From assembly GCA_002688155.1 (NCBI GenBank), contig NZCH01000029.1, forward strand, positions 1 through 45,188: 45,188 bases of DNA. Direction: 5' to 3'. Shown one piece after another: positions 15,597 through 23,256 of this stretch. The stretch's first letter is position 1, and each line of letters opens with the position of its first letter. Source of the stretch: Phycisphaerae bacterium (GTDB lineage Bacteria; Planctomycetota; Phycisphaerae; Phycisphaerales; Phycisphaeraceae). The translations under genes and the position numbers were made by a program. The notes below the pieces were generated by a model. That model saw only the letters and a list, made by a program, of their open reading frames with translations, was not told the origin of the DNA and searched no databases.

Positions 15597-15800
15597 ATGC
15601 TCGCACTGACGCGACGTGTCGGCGAAGAAGTGGTGATCGGCGACCCGCAGAGCCCGCTGGGCATTCTGCGCGTGGTTGAAATCCACGGTGACAAAGTGCG
15701 CCTGTCTTTCGATTTTCCTAGGGAAGTAAAGATCAATCGCCGTGAACTGGCTGAGCAGAAGGCAAAGCAGGCGCGCGAGCAGGGAGCGCAGGCCGACTGA
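15597..15800 (+). CDS. csrA: Carbon storage regulator CsrA
   Basis: CsrA is a small dimeric RNA-binding protein that blocks or stabilises mRNAs at GGA motifs in their leaders. The 67-residue protein shows MLALTRRVGEEVVIG, then VVEIHGDKVRLSFDFPREVKINRREL, with the RNA-binding Leu4/Arg6-type N-terminus and the second RNA-contact site around PREVKINRREL. It carries a small insertion (DPQSPLG) in the first loop and an extended basic/Gln-rich helix at the C-terminus. No flagellar or fliW gene is next to it here. Confidence 0.93.
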   Translation: MLALTRRVGEEVVIGDPQSPLGILRVVEIHGDKVRLSFDFPREVKINRRELAEQKAKQAREQGAQAD

Positions 15801-15832
15801 TCGTTGCGCCGCCGGTTTAACCCATCACCCGT

Positions 15833-16174
15833 TTACCAGATGTGCATCGCCAGTTGTACGTAGGCGGCCATCACAGGCAGACACCCAAGTCCGATCAGCC
15901 AATGCGCCAGGCGACGGCCGGAGGCCTCGCGCATTCGCCCGACCTCCTCACATAGCACGATCGCCATCACCACCAGGGCGTATTTATAAATGATCGCCGT
16001 GCGAAAGCCGCCCCACACAATTACGCGGTCGGCGATGACGTTGACTTCAGTGCCGCCGATGGAAAGGATCAGCCCAGTGAGCATGACGTCAATGGACGAC
16101 ACGAGTACGAGCCATGCATACTCGTCCCCAAACCGCATCGGTGGCGTCAACTGTCGTATACGCTGCCACGTCAT
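15833..16174 (-). CDS. Small integral membrane protein, DUF5658-like
   Basis: The function is unknown. The 113-residue protein has about three hydrophobic segments: LVLVSSIDVMLTGLILSIGG, FRTAIIYKYALVVMAIVLC and LIGLGCLPVMAAYVQLAM. The SIDVMLTGLIL...GGTEVNVIADRVI pattern resembles the DUF5658 group (alternating small and acidic residues in the first helix, then an N-x-x-A-D turn). A cytosolic EEVGRMREASGRRLAH loop separates helices two and three. It converges with csrA. Confidence 0.7.
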   Translation of the reverse strand: MTWQRIRQLTPPMRFGDEYAWLVLVSSIDVMLTGLILSIGGTEVNVIADRVIVWGGFRTAIIYKYALVVMAIVLCEEVGRMREASGRRLAHWLIGLGCLPVMAAYVQLAMHIW

Positions 16175-16330
16175 AACCGGTTGATTATATCCGTGCGGCA
16201 GCCGGCCCCAAAGACCTTTTTGTAACCACTGCGTTTGCAGATATTTACGTCGGAACCTGCGCGGATCGCACCATGACTATCAGGCCTGCCCGCTTCAGCG
16301 GTGCGGGGGCCCGACCACGATGAATCGCCG

Positions 16331-17641
16331 TCATTTGCTTACAACGCTCGCCCGAAAACCGATCCACTCTATCGCCTGAGTCAAAGCGTCGCATTCAATA
16401 TCTTCACCGCGCACCATCGCCTGACCTGTTGACAGGTCAACCGCCACATCCCGCACGCCCGGCGTCTCGCGGATCGCATCCGTGGCAGCAACGGCGCAGT
16501 GCGAGCACGTCATGCCGCTGATGTCGACGACCAGCAACTGTGCCGATTCGGTTGTTGTGCCATAGCGGCCTTTTGCAATGTCGGAGGTATTCCCGAGCCG
16601 TCGCACGAAGATGCTGGCCGCCAGCACGACCAGCAGCGCACAGCTCGTCGTGTGGCCTAACCAGCCGACCGCGTGTTGATGGTCGTGCACGGCGTGTACG
16701 CCCTTGGGCGCCTGGACCGCAAGCCAGTCAAGCAGCAACCCCGCCAGCAGCGCGGTGACCACAATGGTTGCCAGGTAGATCACTGTTGACCGTTTGCCGA
16801 GCACCCTCCACATCACAGCGAGCGTCGCGATGTTGGTCGCCGGCCCGGCGATCAGGAACACCAGCGCCGCGCCCGGCGATGTGCCCAGGTGCATGAACCC
16901 AAGAGCGATCGGAATGGACGCCGTCGAGCAGACGTACATCGGCACACCGATCGCCATCATGATGAGCATGCTCACGAGTCCCGCGCCCAAGAGTGAGTCG
17001 AAACTCCCAGGTGCAATCAGCACGGATAAAACGCCGCCAATGATCAAGCCGATGATCAGGTGAAACGCGATATCACCCGGCAGTGTGACCAGGCCGTAAC
17101 GCAGGGCGCGCAGGATGCCAGAGCGATGCGCGTCGCCCACGGCGGGCGGCTGATCGTGCACACCGCCGGCGCCCGCGTCATCCGCGGCCGGGACGAACCC
17201 GTCGGCTTCGTTTCGCGTGGCGCGGTCGATCAGTGTGCCGCCGAGCACGCCGCTGATCAGCGCAACCACCGGCCGCACTCCAGCGAATATAGGGCCCAAA
17301 AGCGCATACGTGGCGAGAATCGAATCGACACCGGTCTGTGGCGTGGCAATCAGAAAACTCGACGCCGCCCCGCGCCCGGCACCGTGCTGGCGCATCGCAG
17401 CCGTCACCGAGATCACCCCGCACGAACAAAGCGGCATCGGCACACCAAACAGCGCTGCCTTGGCCACCGGCCAGAACCCCCGCCCGCCCAGGTGGCGCCT
17501 AACCCAACGCGCATTGACCAGCACGTGCAAAAACCCAGCTACCACGAAACTGAACAACAGCCAGGGCGCCATCTCGCCCAGTACGCGCCAGCAAGCGATC
17601 GCGATGTCACCCATTATGTCAAGCACGGCGGCCGTCACCAT
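16331..17641 (-). CDS. Cu/Zn efflux permease of the SO_0444 type with C-terminal HMA domain
   Basis: A membrane permease predicted to export soft metal ions. The 436-residue protein has an N-terminal membrane half with the family signature PMPLCSCGVISVTAAMR (cysteines likely bind metal) and FLIATPQTGVDSI. A charged, His/Asp-containing loop follows, then a second membrane half with GVPMYVCSTASIPIALGF and IAGPATNIATL. The C-terminus (about 365-436) is a heavy-metal-associated domain with GMTCSHCA, which could load the pore or sense metal. The assignment to copper/zinc follows the named family; the true substrate here is inferred. It has its own upstream spacer, and the GxxExxY unit begins 39 bases upstream of its start. 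Confidence 0.85.
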   Translation of the reverse strand: MVTAAVLDIMGDIAIACWRVLGEMAPWLLFSFVVAGFLHVLVNARWVRRHLGGRGFWPVAKAALFGVPMPLCSCGVISVTAAMRQHGAGRGAASSFLIATPQTGVDSILATYALLGPIFAGVRPVVALISGVLGGTLIDRATRNEADGFVPAADDAGAGGVHDQPPAVGDAHRSGILRALRYGLVTLPGDIAFHLIIGLIIGGVLSVLIAPGSFDSLLGAGLVSMLIMMAIGVPMYVCSTASIPIALGFMHLGTSPGAALVFLIAGPATNIATLAVMWRVLGKRSTVIYLATIVVTALLAGLLLDWLAVQAPKGVHAVHDHQHAVGWLGHTTSCALLVVLAASIFVRRLGNTSDIAKGRYGTTTESAQLLVVDISGMTCSHCAVAATDAIRETPGVRDVAVDLSTGQAMVRGEDIECDALTQAIEWIGFRASVVSK

Positions 17642-17680
17642 ACGTACATGTTAGACACGAGGGTCGAAGGCGGAATTGAA

Positions 17681-18134
17681 CCGCAGAGGACGCAGAGAAA
17701 GTAGAAAAGTTATTGGGAAGACCGCTTGCTCCGGGACAGACGTTTGATTCCGTCTTTAAGCAGCACGGCGTTGAAGTTGACGAGAAGGCCTGTCGCCAGA
17801 CCGGGCAACGTTAAATATGGAAGAAATTGGGCGTCATGAATGGGCAGTAACAAATCAGCGGCCTTAAGCTCAACAATCGCCAGGCCTTCAACAACAAGAT
17901 CGATTCGGTAACCCGCATCAAGAACAGCACTCCGGTAGTAGGTCGGCAGTTACTTCTGCTGCAGCGCGCGCAGGCCGCAGGCGATCAATTCATGAAAAAG
18001 ACAGATTCCGTACGTTGATTACAGCAGCCTGGACCCAAGTACTTTGTGCACATCAATCGCCGCACCAATAATCTGTTTGATCAGCGGAGCATCTTTCATC
18101 GTCATCCCTGGAATCTTCTCCGCGATCTCTGCGG
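17681..18134. mobile_element. 454-bp unit: GxxExxY pseudogene between inverted nonamer doublets
   Basis: The left end CCGCAGAGGACGCAGAGAA (17681-17699) and the right end, read on the minus strand CCGCAGAGATCGCGGAGAA (18116-18134), match at 16 of 19 bases. Each is a doublet of 9-base units. Between them is a single decayed gene. The right end lies 8 bases from the purE stop codon. No clear target duplication is visible. Mobility is inferred from the structure alone. Confidence 0.5.
17710..18105 (-). pseudogene. GxxExxY-family protein, two in-frame nonsense codons
   Basis: Translated on the minus strand from ATG 18105, the frame reads MTMKDAPLIKQIIGAAIDVHKVLG, stop (18019-18021), STYGICLFHELIACGLRALQQK, stop (17950-17952), then LPTYYRSAVLDAGYRIDLVVEGLAIVELKAADLLLPIHDAQFLPYL (quoted in pieces) and the LVNFNAVLLKDGIKRL motif before the true end at 17710. 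Apart from the two TAA codons the whole family pattern is in one frame without indels. Both stops fall where the family has conserved Glu: the E of GxxExxY and the E of QKELP. This fits two GAA-to-TAA changes. The motif glycine is also changed to Arg. Function of the family is not established. The gene is almost certainly dead. Confidence 0.85.
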
Positions 18135-18142
18135 CAAATGAA

Positions 18143-18637
18143 TCACGCAGAAGGCGGTTCTTCCGGCACCGCCGCCGCCTGTTTTTCGCGAAATGCGATC
18201 AGGCGGCCCTGAATGTCTTTGTCCGAAGTGGCGAGGATCGCCGCGGCGAACAGCGCAGCGTTGACGGCGCCGTGGCTGCCCATGCTCATCGTGCCCACGG
18301 GAATACCCTTAGGCATGTTGCAGGTGGCGAGCAGGGCGTCGAGTCCGCCGGCGAGCTTGCCTTCCATGGGCACGCCCAGGACAGGCAGGTGCGTTAGCGC
18401 TGCCATGACGCCCGCCAGGTGCGCGCTCATGCCCGCTGCGGCGATGATCACCTTTAAACCACGGCCCGCCGCCGTGGTGGCGAAGTCGTGCGCCCGTTGC
18501 GGCGTGCGGTGCGCTGAGCAGATTTTCATCTCATATCCGATGTCAAGTTCATCGAGCGTTTCGGCGCATTTGCGCATCGTGTCCGCGTCCGACGCCGAGC
18601 CCATCACGATTCCAACGGTTGGGGTAGTTGTTGTCAT
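18143..18637 (-). CDS. purE: 5-(carboxyamino)imidazole ribonucleotide mutase PurE
   Basis: PurE rearranges N5-CAIR to CAIR in de novo purine synthesis, or acts on AIR directly in class II enzymes. The 164-residue protein has GIVMGSASDADTMRKC, the CSAHRTPQRAHDFA active-site loop, AAAGMSAHLAGVMAAL, LPVLGVPMEGKLAGGLDALLA and NMPKGIPVGTMSMGSHGAVNAALF. The glycine loop (GMSAHLAG, not GAAHLPG) is shared with class II-like or Gram-positive forms, so the class is uncertain. ATG 18637 (MTTTTPT) is preferred to the longer frame from 18673. purK is not adjacent. Confidence 0.93.
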   Translation of the reverse strand: MTTTTPTVGIVMGSASDADTMRKCAETLDELDIGYEMKICSAHRTPQRAHDFATTAAGRGLKVIIAAAGMSAHLAGVMAALTHLPVLGVPMEGKLAGGLDALLATCNMPKGIPVGTMSMGSHGAVNAALFAAAILATSDKDIQGRLIAFREKQAAAVPEEPPSA

Positions 18638-18700
18638 GTTTTGGATTATGGCGACGGGGAACGTGTGTTGCAAGACCGTGTGTTCACATTGCGCCTCAGA

Positions 18701-18738
18701 CCCTCTAGATCCGGTCGCTTGCGACCGGCCCGAGAGGG
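18701..18738 (+). promoter_or_regulatory. Nested hairpin upstream of tilS
   Basis: Outer arms CCCTCT (18701-18706) and AGAGGG (18733-18738) enclose a symmetric 4x4 internal loop (AGAT/CCCG). Inside it, inner arms CCGGTCGC and GCGACCGG close over TT. All 14 pairs are perfect. It lies 41 bases before the tilS start, between divergent purE and tilS; function unknown. Confidence 0.5.
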
Positions 18739-18779
18739 CGATTTACCGGCGATGGAGGCACGGTTATGCTCACAAACGC

Positions 18780-19886
18780 ATGTCACCCAAATCAGCCAAT
18801 GATGCACCGCCCGAGCCTGGCGCCGTGTTCGCGCCGCTTATCAAGCGCATAGTTGCGTCGCTTGGCCGGCGCTGCCACGTGCCACGTGATGCGCATTTGC
18901 TGCTGGCGGTCAGTGGCGGCGCCGATTCGGTGGCCATGCTGCGCGCGTTGCACGCGATCGCGCAGCGGCGCGCCTGGTCGTTGCAACTGACCGTCGCGCA
19001 CGTACACCATCACATTCGGCCGGGCGCGACCGGTGAGCAAGACGCCGACGCCGACGCGGCGCTTGTCGCGGACTTGGCGCGCGAATTTGGATTGCCGTTT
19101 GTTCGCGCAGATCTTGATCCGAATACGAATAACGGACAGAACGTGGAGGCATGGGCGCGACGCGAGCGCTACCGGGCGTTGTCAACGCTCGCCCGGCATG
19201 TCGGCTCGCACTATGTCGTCACCGCGCATCATGCGGACGATCAGCTCGAAACGCTGCTCATGCGCATGCTGCGCGGCGCGTCGGTGAAGGGACTTGCCGG
19301 CATCGCGTGGCGGCGCCGGCTCGCAGGCGGCGACGGGCAACGCGCGTGCATTCTCGTGCGGCCAATGCTATGCGTCGATCGCGCTGACGTTTGCAAATAC
19401 CTAAGTGACCTTGGCCAAACCTGGCGGCACGATCACACCAACACTGACCCAACGCGCTGGCGCGCCCGTCTGCGACGTGATGTGCTGCCGGTACTGCACG
19501 ACCTTCGACCGGGCGCAGGGGCGCGAGCCGTCGCGCTCGCGGACCACCTGTGCCATGTTGCGTCGTGGCTCGAGTCGCAGGTGTGCGATGCGGTCAAGCA
19601 GGAAGTGACACAGACTGGCGACGCCATTGTCATCCCCCGCGCGGCGGCGCGCAAGTTGCCGCGCGCCGTGGTTGCAGGCGTGCTCAGACACGCGTTGCTG
19701 CAGGCCGGCGCCGGCGCGGACGACGTCGGGCAGAGCACGCTTGAGCCGATCATGCGCGCGGTGAGCGACCGCCGCGGCGGGACGCGATCGTTTGATATTG
19801 CCCACGGCATCACCATCGAACTGACGGCGCAACATGTGCGCATTTTCCCCTCGCAGATACCGCCCGCACAGAAGCCGCTGCTATGA
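18780..19886 (+). CDS. tilS: tRNA(Ile)-lysidine synthase TilS
   Basis: TilS attaches lysine to C34 of the CAU-anticodon tRNA-Ile so that it reads AUA. The 368-residue protein has the PP-loop ATP motif LAVSGGADSVAML (about 43-54), HVHHHIRPGATGEQDADAD, RRERYRAL, and TAHHADDQLETLLMRMLRGA, which contains the conserved HHADDQxET signature. A domain with RWRARLRRDVLPVL follows. The C-terminal region is shorter than in E. coli. The start is ATG 18780 (MSPKSAND); a GGAGG lies too far upstream (about 20 bases) to decide it. The frame is open back to 18213, but that overlaps purE on the other strand. Confidence 0.92.
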   Translation: MSPKSANDAPPEPGAVFAPLIKRIVASLGRRCHVPRDAHLLLAVSGGADSVAMLRALHAIAQRRAWSLQLTVAHVHHHIRPGATGEQDADADAALVADLAREFGLPFVRADLDPNTNNGQNVEAWARRERYRALSTLARHVGSHYVVTAHHADDQLETLLMRMLRGASVKGLAGIAWRRRLAGGDGQRACILVRPMLCVDRADVCKYLSDLGQTWRHDHTNTDPTRWRARLRRDVLPVLHDLRPGAGARAVALADHLCHVASWLESQVCDAVKQEVTQTGDAIVIPRAAARKLPRAVVAGVLRHALLQAGAGADDVGQSTLEPIMRAVSDRRGGTRSFDIAHGITIELTAQHVRIFPSQIPPAQKPLL

Positions 19887-19929
19887 TCTACGTGGTCAAT
19901 CGATAAGGAACACGCACGGAGACAAGACC

Positions 19930-20742
19930 ATGCGGCCGGATCTTGGACAGCGCGATTTGCGATTTAAGCCGATCGACAACTCCAGCCCACGCAAACTCAC
20001 GCGCGAGCAGATTGATCATTACAACGAGCATGGCTACATCGCTCCGCTCGATTTATTTAACGAAGACGAGATCGCAGAGCAGCGCGCATACTTCGACGTT
20101 CTGCTCGAAAAACTCATGCGCACAAACGACGGGCGCAACCAGTACGCGATCAACTGTTACCAGGCGCGCTGTCGGGGCATATGGGACCTGGCGACGCATC
20201 CGAAGGTGCTCGATTACGTTCAGGACATTCTCGGGCCCGACATCGTCTGTTGGGCGACGCACTACTTTTGCAAGCTCGGACAGGATGAGCTGATAGTCCC
20301 CTGGCATCAGGACGGGTCGTACTGGGGCGTTACGCCTGCGCGGACGGTCACCGTCTGGCTGGCGATCGACGACGCGGACGAAGACAACGGCGCGATGAAG
20401 TTTCTGCCCGGCACGCACACGATGGAGCTTCTGGACTGGCAGGAACACGAGGGCCCAGCGGCGCTGCCGCAGGAAATCATCAGCACAGACAAGCTGGGCG
20501 AGCCCGTGTACGACGTACTCAAAGCCGGCCAGTTTTCGCTGCACGCCGACATGCTCGTACACGGATCGGACGCGAACACCTCCGGCCGGCGACGCTGCGG
20601 TATGACACTGCGATATTTCCCCCCGTACGTGCGCAGGTCGTGCGACTTTGCGTTAGACCCAATCATTGCCCGCGGCACAGACCCGGAAAACTACTGGCAG
20701 CACAACCCGCGCCCTGATGGCGACGACTTGTCACCGAAATGA
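19930..20742 (+). CDS. Phytanoyl-CoA dioxygenase (PhyH) family protein
   Basis: A member of the Fe(II)/2-oxoglutarate dioxygenase superfamily; in bacteria the substrate is usually unknown. The 270-residue protein has the N-terminal DHYNEHGYIAPLDLF, the iron-binding HxD in VPWHQDGSYWG (His126, Asp128), FLPGTHTM, the distal iron His in MLVHGSDANTSGRRR (His211), and the following Arg likely for 2-oxoglutarate. ATG 19930 has GGAGA 8 bases upstream. It follows tilS by 43 bases on the same strand and converges on a DegT aminotransferase gene. Confidence 0.88.
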   Translation: MRPDLGQRDLRFKPIDNSSPRKLTREQIDHYNEHGYIAPLDLFNEDEIAEQRAYFDVLLEKLMRTNDGRNQYAINCYQARCRGIWDLATHPKVLDYVQDILGPDIVCWATHYFCKLGQDELIVPWHQDGSYWGVTPARTVTVWLAIDDADEDNGAMKFLPGTHTMELLDWQEHEGPAALPQEIISTDKLGEPVYDVLKAGQFSLHADMLVHGSDANTSGRRRCGMTLRYFPPYVRRSCDFALDPIIARGTDPENYWQHNPRPDGDDLSPK

Positions 20743-20772
20743 ATACCGCCGCCCCGCGCAGCCCAGAAGGGA

Positions 20773-21990
20773 TCAGCCTCGCAGTTCGTCCATCGCCGCA
20801 CGCGTCCGCGCCGCCATGTCATCGATCAGGTCGTCAGGCATGTCCGACCACCACGGGAAGATAACCATGTTATCGTAGAAACGGTCGACCTCGGGCACGT
20901 CCGCTTCACCGAAGCCGAACTGGTCGAACAATTCCGAGCGGTAGAGCGGCCAGTTGCCCACGTTAGTGTGCAACTTGTATTTGTTGCGCAGCAATTCGAT
21001 CAGGTCATCGTGTGATTTTCCGTGCGCGCCGCCGTCATAGCACGCAGGCGCCATGTAGTAAACGTGTTCGTGTTCATAGTCGGCATGCGGGAAATCAAGT
21101 TCGGGGTAATCCGCCAGCGCGTCGATGAGCCGGTTCGCCTGGTGACGGCGCTGCTCATTGATCGCGTCCAGCCGTTTGAGCATCGCCCGGCCAACGGCTG
21201 CGCTGATCTCACTCAAACAGAAATTTACAGGCCACTGGCCCGGCATTGGCACGACTAAATTGTTGCCCGACGGCACCCAGTCGCGCTCGCGCCCTGCTTC
21301 CCACGGCCAGTTGCCCATCCAGCGCAACCGTCGTGCCACTTCACCGTCGTGCGCTTCTTTCACGGCGAGCATGCCACCTTCGCCCAGGGTCGTGATGTTC
21401 TTTGCGGAGTGAAAACTAAAGCACCCGTAATCACCGATCGAGCCGACGCGCCGACCCTTATACGTCGCGCCCGGCGCCTGTGCGCAGTCTTCGACCACGA
21501 TCAGTCCGTACTCGTCGGCGACTTCCATAATGGCGTCCATGTCCACCGGCATGCCGTACAGGTGCACCGCGACAACGGCACGCGTCTGATCGCGGACCAA
21601 TGACCGAACCGAGTCGGCGCTGAGTACGCGCGAATTCGCATCGATGTCCGCCCAGGTAATGTTGGCGCCAGTGCGCGCAAACGGAACCGCGGTGGCGACG
21701 TAAGTGTGTGCGGGGATGATCACGTCATCGTCGGGGCCGAGCTGCGACATATTGGCCGCCAATTCCAGCGCCGAGGAGCAACTGGAAAGCGCCACCGCGT
21801 CGGCGCAGCCCATCATCGCGGCGAAGTCTTTTTCGAATGCCTCATTCTCCGGGCCGTTGGGCACACCAATGGCATAGCTCTCCCCCTCGCGCGCGACGCG
21901 AACCATTTCACTGATCTCAGCCTCGTTCATCCGGGTCTGTAGCCCCAGCCCTTTGATCAGCGTGTAAGTGTCGACGTCTGTGCCGGCCAT
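20773..21990 (-). CDS. DegT/DnrJ/EryC1/StrS-family PLP aminotransferase
   Basis: This fold-type I PLP enzyme family usually aminates keto-sugars attached to nucleotides, for surface polysaccharides or antibiotics; some members are dehydratases. The 405-residue protein shows SSCSSALELAAN (phosphate loop), IIPAHTYVATAVPFARTGA, VVEDCAQAPGATYKGRRVGSIGDYG with the PLP-binding Asp168, and the Schiff-base lysine in FSFHSAKNITTLGEGGM (Lys197). ATG 21990 has GGAGG 7 bases upstream. The exact sugar cannot be read from sequence. No other nucleotide-sugar gene is adjacent. Confidence 0.9.
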   Translation of the reverse strand: MAGTDVDTYTLIKGLGLQTRMNEAEISEMVRVAREGESYAIGVPNGPENEAFEKDFAAMMGCADAVALSSCSSALELAANMSQLGPDDDVIIPAHTYVATAVPFARTGANITWADIDANSRVLSADSVRSLVRDQTRAVVAVHLYGMPVDMDAIMEVADEYGLIVVEDCAQAPGATYKGRRVGSIGDYGCFSFHSAKNITTLGEGGMLAVKEAHDGEVARRLRWMGNWPWEAGRERDWVPSGNNLVVPMPGQWPVNFCLSEISAAVGRAMLKRLDAINEQRRHQANRLIDALADYPELDFPHADYEHEHVYYMAPACYDGGAHGKSHDDLIELLRNKYKLHTNVGNWPLYRSELFDQFGFGEADVPEVDRFYDNMVIFPWWSDMPDDLIDDMAARTRAAMDELRG

Positions 21991-22049
21991 GAGCAAGCCT
22001 CCGTTGTGTGTACTGAACAGGTGATAGCAATGATAGCGGGTAACGTGGC

Positions 22050-22070
22050 GATTTCCGATTTCTGATCGGT
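22050..22070. repeat. Short 7-bp-period array (GATTTCC type), three units
   Basis: GATTTCC, GATTTCT and a degenerate third heptad lie in tandem between the divergent aminotransferase and yebC genes. The unit is the same as at 12807-12834. Confidence 0.5.
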
Positions 22071-22153
22071 CTTCGCGCTCGGCGCATGGAACCAATCGGG
22101 AATTCCTTCGATCTTGTGTAGAATCCAACCCGACCCCCGACCGGAGTCCCCGA

Positions 22154-22906
22154 ATGGCTGGACACAGCAAATGGGCGAACATCAAGCACCGCAAAGCCCG
22201 CCAGGACGCCAGGCGCGGCACAGCGTGGAGCAAGTGCTCGCGCGCGATCATGGTCGCTGTCAGAAATGGCGGAGCTGACCCGGACATGAATCTGACGCTG
22301 CGCTACGCCATCGAGGAAGCGCGCAGTGCCAACATGCCCAAGGACACGATCGAGAACGCGATCACGAAAGCGTCCGGCGGCGTCGACGGTGTCATCTACG
22401 AGAGCTTTGTGTACGAGGGGTACGGCGCCGGCGGCGTCGCGATCATGCTCGAAATACTCACCGACAACCGCAACCGCACGGCGCCCGAAATCAAAAAGAT
22501 CTTTGAAAAGTACGGAGGCAACCTGGGCACCAGCGGCTGCGTCGCCTTCGTGTTCGACAACAAAGGCCAGATATTCGTCACCAAGGAGGCCGCCGACGAA
22601 GACACCATTATGACCATCGCACTCGAAGCCGGTGCCGAGGACGTGACGGACGAAGGTGAAGCCTGGCAGGTGATCTGCGAGCCGACTGACTTTATGGTGG
22701 TGCGCGAGGCGATTGAGCAGGCGGACATCGCTTTCGAAGCGGCGAGCGTGACCATGATTCCCAACAATACCGTCAGCTGCGCCGGCAGGGACGCACGCAG
22801 ACTGCTGCACCTCATCGAAGACCTCGACGATCACGACGACGTGCAGAAAGTGCACGCGAATTTCGATATCCCGGATGAGGAACTGGCAGCGCTGCAGGAA
22901 TCGTGA
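22154..22906 (+). CDS. YebC/PmpR (TACO1) family protein
   Basis: Members act as transcriptional regulators in some bacteria and, in more recent work, as translation factors that relieve ribosome stalling; which applies here is unknown. The 250-residue protein is full length: MAGHSKWANIKHRKARQDAR at the N-terminus, NGGADPDMNLTLRYAIEEA, NMPKDTIENAI, YEGYGAGGVAIMLEILTDNRNR, KYGGNLGTSGCVAFVFD, and an IPNNTV segment near the C-terminus. The start is the ATG giving the invariant MAGHSKW. It is followed by acylphosphatase on the same strand after 68 bases. Confidence 0.95.
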   Translation: MAGHSKWANIKHRKARQDARRGTAWSKCSRAIMVAVRNGGADPDMNLTLRYAIEEARSANMPKDTIENAITKASGGVDGVIYESFVYEGYGAGGVAIMLEILTDNRNRTAPEIKKIFEKYGGNLGTSGCVAFVFDNKGQIFVTKEAADEDTIMTIALEAGAEDVTDEGEAWQVICEPTDFMVVREAIEQADIAFEAASVTMIPNNTVSCAGRDARRLLHLIEDLDDHDDVQKVHANFDIPDEELAALQES

Positions 22907-22944
22907 GCAGAATTTCCAAATACCCGGTGCCCGCACGGCGCTGC

Positions 22945-22972
22945 ACAACTCAAAATTCGGCATTCAACATTC
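22945..22972. repeat. Short 7-bp-period array (AACATTC type) in the acylphosphatase leader
   Basis: Four heptads ending in TC, three of them in ATTC (AAAATTC, GGCATTC, AACATTC), end two bases before the acylphosphatase ATG. They replace any Shine-Dalgarno. Confidence 0.55.
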
Positions 22973-22974
22973 CC

Positions 22975-23256
22975 ATGACACGCTACACCGTTTATTTCGG
23001 CGGCCACGTGCAGGGCGTTTGGTTTCGCGCCACCGCACAGCGGCTGGCGGCCGGACGTGACGTGGCGGGCTATGTGCGGAACCTGCCCGACGGGCAGGTG
23101 CTGCTTGTTGCTGAAGGGACGCAGGAAGTGCTCGCTGCGCTCATTGCCGACATTGATGCAGCGATGGAAGGCAATATTCAAGAAAAGAGGATCGACGAAA
23201 CGCCGGCAACCGGTGAGTTCGGTGACCCCGGCGACGGGTTAACGATCCACCGGTGA
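22975..23256 (+). CDS. acyP: Acylphosphatase
   Basis: Hydrolyses acyl phosphates such as 1,3-bisphosphoglycerate or carbamoyl phosphate. The 93-residue protein has the signature GGHVQGVWFRATAQRLA with the catalytic Arg18, and GYVRNLPDGQVLLVAEG with the catalytic Asn36. The C-terminus is typical in length. ATG 22975 (MTRYTVYF) is chosen by homology; the frame is open to 22903 but that part consists of repeat sequence. The last 18 bases overlap the end of the convergent Nramp gene. Confidence 0.92.
   Translation: MTRYTVYFGGHVQGVWFRATAQRLAAGRDVAGYVRNLPDGQVLLVAEGTQEVLAALIADIDAAMEGNIQEKRIDETPATGEFGDPGDGLTIHR

Noticed and set aside
17710..18105. Recoding of TAA as an amino acid in the GxxExxY frame
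   Set aside because: TAA ends parA and other ordinary genes in this window; the motif Gly is also mutated, so nonsense decay is simpler.
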